Positions 36,555 through 45,505 of a DNA stretch of 64,000 nt are shown here, piece by piece. The translations under genes and the position numbers were made by a program. Below the pieces are notes generated by a model. The model was given only the letters and a program-made list of their open reading frames with translations, was not told where the DNA came from and did not search any database. The number at the start of each line of letters is the position of its first letter. Position 1 is the first letter of the stretch. The DNA is from Parachitinimonas caeni (lineage in GTDB: Bacteria > Pseudomonadota > Gammaproteobacteria > Burkholderiales > Chitinimonadaceae): contig NZ_JARRAF010000004.1 in NCBI RefSeq assembly GCF_030129945.1, positions 1 through 64,000 on the forward strand, in the 5' to 3' direction.

Positions 36555-37550
36555 ATGGTTGCCAAGGTGAAACGTTTTTCAATCGGTGCAGGGTTCCTTC
36601 TCGCCGCGCAGGCAGCATTCGGTAAATCTGGAGATGGAACCACCACCACCCAGCCGGTAGTTGGTGTGGATCGCCTCATTCTTGAAGAAGCGCCCTCCAA
36701 GAACGTGAAGATCTGCTTCCGCCCAGGCACTGGCCCAGGGCCGGGAACGCCGGGGACAGGAACGACTCCTGGTACAGGAACCCAGCCAGGTACCGGTACA
36801 GGTACAACTACACCTGGTACCGGTACGGGTACCACGCCAGGCACGGGTACCGGTACCACCCCTGGCACGGGGACGGGAACGACGCCAGGTACGACGGGTA
36901 CTGGCATGACCGGTTCCAAGACCGACAACCGTCAGTTGGGAACAAACGTTGTCAGTATCGTCATGGGGTCAGAAACCACCGACGTTCAGCTGTCCTTTGC
37001 TGTGGGCGACATCCTGCCGGATACCTCGGCCAAGAACATGATGTTGTTCATTGCGTATTCGAATAAGGTCGAAACCACACCACAGCTGCAAACCAAGAAC
37101 ACGCAGTTCCCGTTCTTGCTGAGTGGTGGTTTGAATATCCTTACTCAATACAAGGTTCCACCTCTGGCAGAGTTGGCCCAGGGTGAGACCACCATTGGCA
37201 AGTCCACAGGCAAGGCCCGAGCCAAACTGACATTCGATGTAACACTCGACAAGACCAAGGTGCAGTCGTTGATGTCCGATACCGGGCACAAGCTGTATGT
37301 TCAAGCCGGCTTGATTCCTGAAGAAGATTTGGCGGCAGGCAAGTTTACGAATTTGATCTTGTCTGAAGTGGACACCATCAACTTTGTTGCCAACAGCTGC
37401 CCAACCGATACCACAACCAACGTTAATGCAACGGGTTCAGGTGGCAAGTCAACCGGTAACGGTGGATCCACCGGCTCTGGCAAGACCGGCGGAAGTACCG
37501 GCGGCACAGGCGGAGGTACTGGTGGTGGCAAGACAGGTGGCGGTACATAA
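36555..37550 (+). CDS. Secreted protein with Gly-Thr-Pro tandem repeats
   Basis: The 331-residue product has a signal peptide (about 1-23, AAQAAFG before KSG). Residues about 57-118 are a low-complexity tract built on GTGTGTTP, encoded by imperfect 24-bp tandem repeats. A more ordinary domain (about 120-285) follows, with VTLDKTKVQSLMSDTGHKLY and a repeat-free beta-like pattern. The last ~40 residues are Gly/Ser/Thr/Lys-rich. I do not recognise a family. The layout suggests a surface or matrix protein whose repeat number can vary in frame. An AGGGGG segment 9 bp upstream is the ribosome site. Confidence 0.75.
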   Translation: MVAKVKRFSIGAGFLLAAQAAFGKSGDGTTTTQPVVGVDRLILEEAPSKNVKICFRPGTGPGPGTPGTGTTPGTGTQPGTGTGTTTPGTGTGTTPGTGTGTTPGTGTGTTPGTTGTGMTGSKTDNRQLGTNVVSIVMGSETTDVQLSFAVGDILPDTSAKNMMLFIAYSNKVETTPQLQTKNTQFPFLLSGGLNILTQYKVPPLAELAQGETTIGKSTGKARAKLTFDVTLDKTKVQSLMSDTGHKLYVQAGLIPEEDLAAGKFTNLILSEVDTINFVANSCPTDTTTNVNATGSGGKSTGNGGSTGSGKTGGSTGGTGGGTGGGKTGGGT

Positions 37551-37566
37551 GCGTTTCTGATGGATT

Positions 37567-37602
37567 GTCGTCGCGCTGTCGGTAAGCCGTCGGCGCGACG
37601 AC
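37567..37602. other. Long perfect inverted repeat between two genes
   Basis: GTCGTCGCGC (37567-37576) and GCGCGACGAC (37593-37602) form a 10-bp perfect stem around a 16-nt loop. There is no T-run, so it is not a classical terminator. It sits 16 bp after the repeat-protein stop. Confidence 0.5.
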
Positions 37603-37644
37603 TGCAATCTGTCTGCTGGATCACCGTACCGTCCGGAGGCGCCA

Positions 37645-38358
37645 ATGCTGATGCAAAACCGTGGAAATACCTTGTTGCTGCGGGCGATCTCGCCCGATGA
37701 CTCGGCTTGGCTGGCTAAAACTTATGCCAACACCGAGTTTGTGACGCTGTACTGCTCAACCGTGAATGCTGTGGATGAAGACACCATCCGGCAGTCGCTG
37801 ATTGAGCGCGACAAGCTTTCCCCGGAGCAGGTTGGGTTTATTGAATATGTGATCGTGCATCCAAAGTTTGATCGGATCGGCTTGGTGACTCTGGGTAACT
37901 ACTCACCTCTGCACAGTCGGGCGGAATTCCTGATTGGCATCGTTGATCCGGCGCATCGCCATTCCATGTTCAGCGTTGAGGCAACTTTGCTGACGCTGGA
38001 TCTGGCCTTCAATGCTTACCATCTCAATAAAATCTTTACCTACGTCTACGGCTACAACGAGTATTCCGAGCGGAATACGGTGAAATTCGGCTTCCGGCAG
38101 GAAGGCTTGCTAAAGGAACACCACTTCTGCCAGATTGAAAATCGCTTTGTTGATCTCTACATCAACGGCATGACCTTGGCAGATTTCCGCAACAATGAAC
38201 GTATCGCCGGATTCAGCCGCAAGCTACTGGGGCGGGACATCACCCTGGCGCCGCAACGATTGCAAGGGCCGGCGGTGCAGGAAGTGCCGGTTGAAAACCC
38301 ATCACGCCTGATCGATGCGCTACGCAACTTGGCGACTGCCGCTGGCTCGGTACATTGA
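37645..38358 (+). CDS. GNAT family N-acetyltransferase
   Basis: The 237-residue protein has a GNAT domain (about 8-170) of the SpeG/RimJ-like acetyltransf_3 type: LLLRAISPDDSAWLAKTY at the start, LVTLGNYSPLHSRAEFLIGI in the core and NTVKFGFRQEGLLKEHHF near the end. A C-terminal extension of about 60 residues has no known domain. The acceptor is not known. The ATG follows GTCCGGAGGCGCCA, a strong ribosome site. Confidence 0.85.
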   Translation: MLMQNRGNTLLLRAISPDDSAWLAKTYANTEFVTLYCSTVNAVDEDTIRQSLIERDKLSPEQVGFIEYVIVHPKFDRIGLVTLGNYSPLHSRAEFLIGIVDPAHRHSMFSVEATLLTLDLAFNAYHLNKIFTYVYGYNEYSERNTVKFGFRQEGLLKEHHFCQIENRFVDLYINGMTLADFRNNERIAGFSRKLLGRDITLAPQRLQGPAVQEVPVENPSRLIDALRNLATAAGSVH

Positions 38359-38424
38359 CCGTCTATAACTTGGCCAAAAATTGCGTAATCGCGGTGCATT
38401 TTCCCTTACGGTATGGGTTGCAAC

Positions 38425-40518
38425 TCAGTTTCTCAAACTGATGGCTTGTTCGCCTGCAGCAGGTCGGTCGCGGTGGTTTGATGTGCCTTGGACGATCCGG
38501 GTGCTGGGCTGACGCAGCACGCTGTCCATGAAGTCCATTTTTTCCCTTACAAAATAAGGCCGCAGGTGATTGCTGTCTTTGTATAGCGGTCGTCCCTGCT
38601 CATCCAGAACGCTGCACTGCCCAGCCGGACAGACCTGTTGTGCCGGGTCCAGTACGGTGGCCCCAGCGGCTTCTGCCAGCATGCGTATCTCCTGATTGAG
38701 CGCTTCCTGCTCGGTTTGAGCGGGAAACTGCTGCCGGAAGTCACGTGTTTGCGGATGTAGAGTAAAAGTCTGGCTGCGTCGCCAATGTGCCTGACCTAGC
38801 ATGCCCAGCGGATCAAACCGCTTGTCGGCAGGGTTGTCGAGCAACACATACACCGTGTAACGGTGCCGCAGATCACGAATGAACTGTTTGAAGCTGCCTA
38901 GCGCCTTGTCCCGGCCTTGTCCGCCGCGAAACTCTTCTCTGTCCTTGTCCTTTTTGAAATAGTACCGATAGTGGTCACCCGGCTTGGGTTCTCGTGCAGT
39001 CTGCTCAATGAAGTAACCGGCCCAGTAGGCACCCAGCACGACGGTATGCACCGACGGATGCTCGGCAAGAAACTGCTCGAATCGCTTGGTGAAGTTGAGG
39101 CACTGACCGTGCTCATCTTCAAAAACATTGGGTATGGGCAAGCAGCCCGGAGCGGTCACAAAGGCTGTTGGCCGGGCCTGCCCGGCGTCAGACAGGCTGC
39201 TCACCCTCGGCCCATACTGCTCGACATGGGAGTCGCCAAACAGCGCTACCTCGGGGTGGCTGCTTTGGTTGACATGAATGTCCAATCCGCTTACCTGACG
39301 CTTGGTTAGCTGACCTGGATAGTCCCAGTCGCCAATGGCTTTGGCAATTTCCGGGTTGAAGTAGTCATCCATGCGAGTTTTCGGCCAGTCCTTGTTGAAT
39401 CCGACCAATCCCCCCAGGGTGGCTACGACTAGCATGCCGGCGGCTAATCCTCCTACGGCCATACGAGGAGGGAGGCTGTGACGGATCGGTTGCTCGACAA
39501 AGCGATAGGTCAGATAAGCCAAGGGGAAGGCCAGAAGTACCAGAGATGCCCGGACTGAACGGGTGGGGTCAATTTCCTCGATGATGAAAGCGAACGACAA
39601 CAGGGGCCAGTGCCACAAGTAGAGTGGGTAGCTGATAAGCCCGATACCGACCGCCAATGGGTTGCCAAGGAGTAGTCGGCACAGCCAGGATTGCTGACCC
39701 GCCAGGATCAACAAACAGGTACCGCCAACCGGCAGCACAGCCCATAGGCCAGGAAAGGCGCGATGACGATCAATCAGATAGAAGCCGGCCAGCAGGCAGG
39801 TTAACCCGGCCAATGCCAAGGGTTCACGTAACCAGGGGCGCGTGAACAGGTGGTCGAGAGACGCAGGGATGCGTGTCAGCAAGGCACCAGCGAACAGTTC
39901 CCAGATGCGTGTCAGGGGTGAGTAAAAAGTCGCCTCGGCATCGTGTTTCACCCCTTTCAGGTTCAAAGCGAAGGACGCTGTAAAAATCAGCAGCATGACC
40001 AGCGGCGTTGCCCGCTTCTGGCGCCAGATCAGCCAGGCGAGTAATGGCCAGACCAAGTAGAACTGCTCCTCAATGCCGAGGCTCCATAAATGGAGCAGGG
40101 GTTTAGTATCGGCGGCGGTGTCAAAGTATCCGCTTTCGCCCCACAGGACGAAATTCAACACAAAGCCACTCGCGGCCAGTATATGTCGCCCCAGTTGCTG
40201 GAATTCGGTACTGATCAGGACCAGCCAGCCAGCGATCAGACAGCTCGCCAACATCAGCAGCAGGGCTGGAAAGATACGGCGGATACGGCGGATATAGAAC
40301 TGGGCAAAACTGAAGGTTCCATCAGCCAGCTCGTTGAGGATGATGCGGGTGATCAGGTAGCCAGAGATGACAAAAAAGACATCAACGCCAATGAATCCAC
40401 CTTGAACCCGGGTTGGAAAGGCATGAAACAGAATGACAGCCAGCACGGCAATGGCGCGCAGGCCATCAATCTCCGGTCGATAGTTTGAAGCGTTACGATA
40501 CTCAGATGATCCTGGCAT
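38425..40518 (-). CDS. Acyltransferase 3 / SGNH-type O-acetyltransferase (OafA-like)
   Basis: The ATG at 40518 (MPGSSEYRNASNYRPEIDGLR) gives 697 residues. The N-terminal ~380 residues carry about ten helices with the family motifs YRPEIDGLRAIAVLAVILFHA and GFIGVDVFFVISGYLI. The C-terminal ~290 residues are an SGNH hydrolase-like domain with FGDSHVEQYG and, near the end, DSNHLRPYF. Such enzymes acetylate lipopolysaccharide O-antigen or peptidoglycan at the periplasmic face. No linked polysaccharide genes allow the target to be named. Confidence 0.93.
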   Translation of the reverse strand: MPGSSEYRNASNYRPEIDGLRAIAVLAVILFHAFPTRVQGGFIGVDVFFVISGYLITRIILNELADGTFSFAQFYIRRIRRIFPALLLMLASCLIAGWLVLISTEFQQLGRHILAASGFVLNFVLWGESGYFDTAADTKPLLHLWSLGIEEQFYLVWPLLAWLIWRQKRATPLVMLLIFTASFALNLKGVKHDAEATFYSPLTRIWELFAGALLTRIPASLDHLFTRPWLREPLALAGLTCLLAGFYLIDRHRAFPGLWAVLPVGGTCLLILAGQQSWLCRLLLGNPLAVGIGLISYPLYLWHWPLLSFAFIIEEIDPTRSVRASLVLLAFPLAYLTYRFVEQPIRHSLPPRMAVGGLAAGMLVVATLGGLVGFNKDWPKTRMDDYFNPEIAKAIGDWDYPGQLTKRQVSGLDIHVNQSSHPEVALFGDSHVEQYGPRVSSLSDAGQARPTAFVTAPGCLPIPNVFEDEHGQCLNFTKRFEQFLAEHPSVHTVVLGAYWAGYFIEQTAREPKPGDHYRYYFKKDKDREEFRGGQGRDKALGSFKQFIRDLRHRYTVYVLLDNPADKRFDPLGMLGQAHWRRSQTFTLHPQTRDFRQQFPAQTEQEALNQEIRMLAEAAGATVLDPAQQVCPAGQCSVLDEQGRPLYKDSNHLRPYFVREKMDFMDSVLRQPSTRIVQGTSNHRDRPAAGEQAISLRN

Positions 40519-40591
40519 GAGAAATGGATGGATGGGTTGAATGGTCGCAAGCGCGGGTAACGATCCCTGATTCCGAGCCTGGCCCGGCCAG

Positions 40592-40616
40592 ATCGGAAAT
40601 AAAACCTCAATGAGCG
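40592..40616. repeat. Degenerate terminal repeat remnant
   Basis: TCGGAAATAAAACCTCAATGAG resembles the inner and outer end CCGGAAATAAAACGTCAACAGAG of the MITE-like family with a few changes. Confidence 0.4.
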
Positions 40617-40747
40617 AAATGGCAAACGTACAAACGACTTGCGGGGACGCACCCCCAAGTCGAGTCAATTTAGGACAATCATGCCGTTGAATTCAAGGTC
40701 TGGCGCGGCTTTGATGGAGGATTCGGTCAAATGATCGATCTGCAAGT

Positions 40748-40777
40748 AAAAAGGGTGGCCATGATTGGCCACCCTTT
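40748..40777 (-). terminator. Rho-independent terminator after the indolepyruvate oxidoreductase gene
   Basis: Perfect 12-bp stem AAAAGGGTGGCC / GGCCACCCTTTT around a 6-nt loop. The minus strand continues with a T tail. It lies 28 bp after the stop of the minus-strand gene at 40805. Confidence 0.88.
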
Positions 40778-40804
40778 TGTTTGACGCCGAACCGTCGGAC
40801 CGGC

Positions 40805-43800
40805 TTACAGACGGACGGTTTGCGGAGGCGTCTGTGTGGCGGGCTTGCTGACCACACCACGGAATTGCGACAGCTTTTCTTCAAACAAGCGCTTTGCTGC
40901 TTCAGCGGTGGCAATCTTGATATGGCCATAGCCGCGAATCTGGTCGGGAATCGACGCAATTTCGGCGGCCAGCGCCAGATTTTCCGGCTTCAGCTGATCC
41001 AGCACGTCATTGATGATGGCCTCGTATTCACCGATCAGACGACGTTCCAGCTTGCGATCTTCCGCAAAGCCGAAAACATCCAGCGAACCGCCACGCAGGC
41101 TCTTCATCTTGGCGAGCATGCGGAAGCCGGTCATGATCCAGGGGCCAAAGCTGAATTTGCGCGGCGAACCATGTTTGGCCATCCACTGCAACCAGGTCGG
41201 ACCAAGGTTGAAGTGCACCTGATAGTCACCTTCGAAGGTCTGCTCCAACTGCTTCTGGAATTCCCCATCAGTGTAGAGTCGGGCGACTTCGTATTCATCC
41301 TTGTACGCGAGCAGCTTGAAGTAGTGCTTGGCAACGGCCCACGAGAGGGTTTCCGACTCAGGATTGATCCGGCGTTCTGCCGCACGCACTTTCTCGATGA
41401 AAGCCAGGTAGCGCTGGGCATAGGCGTCATCCTGATAGGCGACGAGATCGTTCATGCGACGCTTGACCAGATCATCAATTGTCTCGGCCGCACGCTGAAC
41501 CGCCTTGGCGATTTCAGGGAAGGCGATTTTCTCAACGTAGATACGGTCGTGCGCGGTCTGACGTCCCCAGCGGAAAGCCTGCTTGTTCATCTCAATGGCG
41601 GCACCATTGAGTTCGATGGCCCGCAGGATCGACGCTTCGGAAATCGGCACCATGCCCTTCTGGTAGGCGTAGCCGAGCATGAACATATTGGTGGCGATCG
41701 AGTCACCCATCAACGCGGTGGCGATAGCGGTGGCATCAACCATCGAGAAATTCTCTTCGCCCACCGCTTCCATTACCGACTGTTCCATCGAACGGGCCGG
41801 GAATTTCAGATCGGGATTCTTGGTGATGTCGCCGACCGGTGCTTCGTAGCTGTTGACGACGGCGCGTGTCATGCCTTTGCGCATCTTGGCCAAGCAGTCG
41901 TTGGTGGCGGTGACGACAATGTCACAACCCAGAATCGCATTTGCATCGCCAGCGGCAATCCGCACCGCATGCAGCTTTGCCTGATGATCGGCAAGGCGGA
42001 TGTGGCTGGTCACTGCGCCACCCTTCTGAGCCAGACCGGTTTGATCAAGCGTTGTGGCGCCAATGCCTTCCAGGCGCGCAGCCATGCCCAGCACGCCGCC
42101 AATGGTTACCACGCCGGTTCCACCAACGCCGGTCACGAGAATACCGTAAGGCTCGTGCAGCGATGGCATGACAGGGGCGGGGAGATCAGGTAATTCCGCA
42201 AAGGCTTTGGCACCCTGCGCGCTCTTGCGGATCTTGGCCGGACCTTCGATGGTGACAAAGCTTGGGCAATAGCCCTTCAGGCACGAGAAGTCTTTGTTGC
42301 ACGAAGATTGGTCGATCTTGCGTTTGCGGCCGTACTCGGTCTCCACGGGGATGACGGAGAGGCAGTTCGATTGCTTGGAGCAATCGCCACAGCCCTCGCA
42401 GACGCGCTCATTGATCACGACGCGACGCTGTGGGTCTGGGAACTTGCCACGCTTGCGACGACGACGTTTCTCGGCAGCACAGGTCTGATCATGGATGAGA
42501 ATGGTGACACCGGGGGTGTCGCGCAGCTCCTTCTGGATGGCGTCGAGTTCTTCCCGAGGATGGACGGTGACACCCGCAGCGAGGCCGCTTACGCCACCGT
42601 ACTTCTCTACATCATCGGTGGTGATGATGATCTTGTTGACGCCTTCGGCTTCGAGCTGGCGGGTGATCATCGGCACGGTCAGCGTGCCATCCACCGGCTG
42701 GCCGCCGGTCATGGCGACGGCATCGTTGTATAGCAGCTTGTAGGTGATGTTGGTTTTGGCGGCAACCGAGGCACGGATGGCCAGAATGCCGGAGTGGAAA
42801 TAAGTCCCGTCACCGAGGTTGGCGAATACGTGCTTGGTTTCGGTGTAGGGTGAAATGCCAATCCAGGGCACACCTTCTCCGCCCATCTGGGTGAACATCT
42901 TGGTGCCTGGCTGAATCCACATTGCCATGTAGTGGCAACCGATACCGGCCAGAGCGACGGAGCCTTCGGGCAGCTTGGTTGAGGTATTGTGCGGGCAACC
43001 GGAGCAGAAGTAAGGCTGGCGCAGGATGATCTCGCGCGGCTTTTTCAGTGCATTTTCTTTTTCGTCGAGAAAACGTAAGCGCTCTTCGATAACCGGGCTG
43101 GTGTAGAACCGAGCAATCCGGCCGGCAATAACGCGGGCCACCATGGCTGGCGTCAACTCTCCTGCCGCAGGCAGCAGCCAGTTGCCGGCAGGCAATACCC
43201 ACTCGCCCTTCTCGTCGTACTTGCCGATCACGCGTGGCCGCACATCTTCACGCCAGTTGTACAGCTGCTCTTTCAGCTGATACTCCATGACCTGACGCTT
43301 TTCTTCAATGACCAGAATTTCGTCGAGGCCTTCGGCAAACTGGTGGACGATTTCGGGCTCGAGCGGCCAGGTCATGCCGATCTTGAGAATGCGCAATCCG
43401 ATGTCGGAAGCGAGCTTTTCATCGATTCCCAGATCATCCAGGGCCTGCATCACGTCCAGATAAGACTTGCCGGAGGTGACAATGCCAAGCCGTGGCTTGG
43501 GGTTGTTGATGACGATACGATTGAGGCCATTGACGCGAGCATAGGCCATTGCCGCATACACCTTCTGGTGCAACAAGCGGTCTTCAACGACCAGGGGCGG
43601 ATCAGGCCAACGGATATTCAAGCCCTGTGCGGGCATGCGGAACATCTCGTCATCGGGCAGCTTGACCTGTACCCGTTGCGGGTTGACTTCGACAATTGCC
43701 GAGCTCTCGACGGTGTCGGTAATGGCCTTCATGGCCACCCAGCAACCGGAATAGCGGCTCATGGCCCAGCCATGGATGCCGAAGTCGAGGAATTCTTGTA

Positions 43801-44323
43801 CGCCTGCCGGGTTCAGTACCGGGATCATGAACGCGTCAAAGACGTGATCGGACTGGTGGGGCAGGGTGGAGGATTTGGCGGCATGGTCATCACCCGCAAT
43901 CAGCAGTACTCCGCCGTGCTTGCTGGTACCCGCTGCGTTGCCGTGACGGAAGACATCGCCGGAACGATCAACCCCTGGTCCTTTGCCATACCACATGGCA
44001 TAGACGCCATCGACGGTGGGATTCGGGAACAGGCCAACCTGCTGGGTACCCCAGACAGCGGTTGCGCCAAGGTCTTCGTTGATGCCGGGCACAAACTTTA
44101 CTTTGTGCTGTTCGAGGTATTTGCGGGCACGCCAGAGTTCTTGATCAACGCCACCCAGCGGTGAACCGCGATACCCGGAAATAAAGCCTGCCGTGTTGAG
44201 GCCGGCGGCTTCATCGCGCTGGTGCTGCAGCATGGGAAGCCGCACCAGGGCTTGGATGCCGGTCATGTACGCCAGACCGGACTCAAGAGCATATTTGTCT
44301 TCCAGTGTTACGCCATTGGTCAT
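40805..44323 (-). CDS. Fused indolepyruvate:ferredoxin oxidoreductase
   Basis: At 1172 residues this is the single-chain form in which alpha (TPP and pyruvate-ferredoxin-type domains), iron-sulfur and gamma parts are joined. Visible landmarks are the TPP-binding region around GIGCHYMAMWIQPGTKMFTQ, the Cys-rich cluster segment CEGCGDCSKQSNC, CNKDFSCLKGYC, and the gamma part starting GILVTGVGGTGVVTIGGVLG. It oxidatively decarboxylates aryl pyruvates from aromatic amino acids to aryl-acetyl-CoA and passes electrons to ferredoxin. The start has an excellent ribosome site (AGAAGGAGAAGCC). It is monocistronic with its own terminator. Confidence 0.95.
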   Translation of the reverse strand: MTNGVTLEDKYALESGLAYMTGIQALVRLPMLQHQRDEAAGLNTAGFISGYRGSPLGGVDQELWRARKYLEQHKVKFVPGINEDLGATAVWGTQQVGLFPNPTVDGVYAMWYGKGPGVDRSGDVFRHGNAAGTSKHGGVLLIAGDDHAAKSSTLPHQSDHVFDAFMIPVLNPAGVQEFLDFGIHGWAMSRYSGCWVAMKAITDTVESSAIVEVNPQRVQVKLPDDEMFRMPAQGLNIRWPDPPLVVEDRLLHQKVYAAMAYARVNGLNRIVINNPKPRLGIVTSGKSYLDVMQALDDLGIDEKLASDIGLRILKIGMTWPLEPEIVHQFAEGLDEILVIEEKRQVMEYQLKEQLYNWREDVRPRVIGKYDEKGEWVLPAGNWLLPAAGELTPAMVARVIAGRIARFYTSPVIEERLRFLDEKENALKKPREIILRQPYFCSGCPHNTSTKLPEGSVALAGIGCHYMAMWIQPGTKMFTQMGGEGVPWIGISPYTETKHVFANLGDGTYFHSGILAIRASVAAKTNITYKLLYNDAVAMTGGQPVDGTLTVPMITRQLEAEGVNKIIITTDDVEKYGGVSGLAAGVTVHPREELDAIQKELRDTPGVTILIHDQTCAAEKRRRRKRGKFPDPQRRVVINERVCEGCGDCSKQSNCLSVIPVETEYGRKRKIDQSSCNKDFSCLKGYCPSFVTIEGPAKIRKSAQGAKAFAELPDLPAPVMPSLHEPYGILVTGVGGTGVVTIGGVLGMAARLEGIGATTLDQTGLAQKGGAVTSHIRLADHQAKLHAVRIAAGDANAILGCDIVVTATNDCLAKMRKGMTRAVVNSYEAPVGDITKNPDLKFPARSMEQSVMEAVGEENFSMVDATAIATALMGDSIATNMFMLGYAYQKGMVPISEASILRAIELNGAAIEMNKQAFRWGRQTAHDRIYVEKIAFPEIAKAVQRAAETIDDLVKRRMNDLVAYQDDAYAQRYLAFIEKVRAAERRINPESETLSWAVAKHYFKLLAYKDEYEVARLYTDGEFQKQLEQTFEGDYQVHFNLGPTWLQWMAKHGSPRKFSFGPWIMTGFRMLAKMKSLRGGSLDVFGFAEDRKLERRLIGEYEAIINDVLDQLKPENLALAAEIASIPDQIRGYGHIKIATAEAAKRLFEEKLSQFRGVVSKPATQTPPQTVRL

Positions 44324-44773
44324 GGCTTCTCCTTCTCATTGTTGTACCGCTTCGGATATCAACGGGTAGCTGATTTCCGGCATAGGGTCTGCCCGGCCGT
44401 GGTACGACCAGACTTGCGTGAATTCTAACGCAAACCGTCTGGCCAAACCCGCTGCACTGCCGCAAAACACCTTGAGCGCAGTTGCTGTTTTCTGTCCAAG
44501 CCGCGCTGGTTCTGGCTTTAAGCCAGGGCTCTACACAGCCGGAAACGAAAACTTCGACGGCACTTGAAGGGTGATTGCTCTACCGGGCGATTGCTCTAAT
44601 TGCAATGTGGGCGGCTGCGTTATACAGCAAAGAGATGAAGAATTGGTACTGCAACCACCGCCAACGGACAAAAGCGTCCGTTATGCGGTTGTTTCTTGGG
44701 TCTGAAGGCAGGGTCTGCAGAGTGAGGTTGCTTGCAGGGATGTGTTGCAGCTTAGCCAAGGCCAGACAGGCGC
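44324..44773. other. Intergenic region with a decayed repeat end
   Basis: About 450 bp between two minus-strand genes. CCGGAAACGAAAACTTCGAC at 44539-44558 resembles the MITE-like terminus. The rest shows no ORF or RNA gene that I can support; the promoter of the indolepyruvate oxidoreductase gene should lie near 44330-44420. Confidence 0.4.
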
Positions 44774-45100
44774 TTAGCGTTGACCAGAGGCTTGGTCGGG
44801 GGCGGGATAATACTCGGCCATCAGCTGACGGCAGTCGAGCACTTTCAGGTCGTTATCGCGGGCGAAACTCATCAGAAAACTGAATACGCGCGGATCGACT
44901 TTTTCAAGTTGTTTATCAATGGCTACGCAGCGAATGTTGTCGAGCATCATCGGTCTGACATAAGGCGCATAGGACAGTTTCTGGTCCATGCCAAAGGTAG
45001 ACAGGATGCCGGACAGCCGCTCGGCCCAGTCGGAAGGACGGAACTCGCGGCCACTCTTGGTAACCCCTTGGATCACGATCTCGTACGGGTTGCAGATCAT
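44774..45100 (-). CDS. DUF3579 domain-containing protein
   Basis: The 108-residue protein matches the small betaproteobacterial DUF3579 family: EIVIQGVTKSGREFRPSDWAERL followed by YAPYVRPMMLDNIRCVAID and RVFSFLMSFARDNDLKV. The family has no known function and no membrane segment. It stands alone. Confidence 0.88.
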   Translation of the reverse strand: MICNPYEIVIQGVTKSGREFRPSDWAERLSGILSTFGMDQKLSYAPYVRPMMLDNIRCVAIDKQLEKVDPRVFSFLMSFARDNDLKVLDCRQLMAEYYPAPDQASGQR

Positions 45101-45505
45101 TGGGAAAAGGCTGGATAAGCTATGCTGGACAAGGGACGATAACCATGTGGGTAAATCTGCCGGGGCAGATGGCCGAATGGTATTTACGGCTCAAGCTAAT
45201 CGCGTATTTTAGCTACAAATGCTCAGTATGGCGATTACTGACACGATTTGAGTTATGACAATGCCTATTTACCGGTGTAGCTTAGCTGATTGATTTGTAG
45301 CAGATATTTTTCAGACTGCTTAAGCGGGTATTTTGGGCGGAAACTTAGTTAATAGATAAAAATCAATTACATAAGTGATTTTATCTGGCGATCTTGGTTA
45401 TAAGCTGGAAATAGGGCGCCTGTTGTATTGGCGCGAACGCAAAGGCATCTGGACTCAACAAAGCCTAGGCTTTGATATGTCCTTTCAATTTTTCAACACG
45501 CGGAC
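45101..45505. other. AT-rich intergenic region upstream of the diguanylate cyclase genes
   Basis: About 400 bp, AT-rich (45190-45420), probably carrying the promoters of the divergent DUF3579 and GGDEF genes. A near-perfect inverted repeat GATAAAAATCA...TGATTTTATC (45355-45385) could be an operator. A MITE-type end TCAACAAAGCCTAG lies at 45455-45468. Confidence 0.45.

Noticed and set aside
36524-36928. Minus-strand ORF with VPVPG repeats (elastin-like)
   Set aside because: It is the reverse complement of the Gly-Thr-Pro repeat tract; the plus-strand gene has the signal peptide and ribosome site.
40781-42193. Long plus-strand ORF opposite the indolepyruvate oxidoreductase
   Set aside because: A shadow frame of a clearly recognised gene, with no domain of its own.
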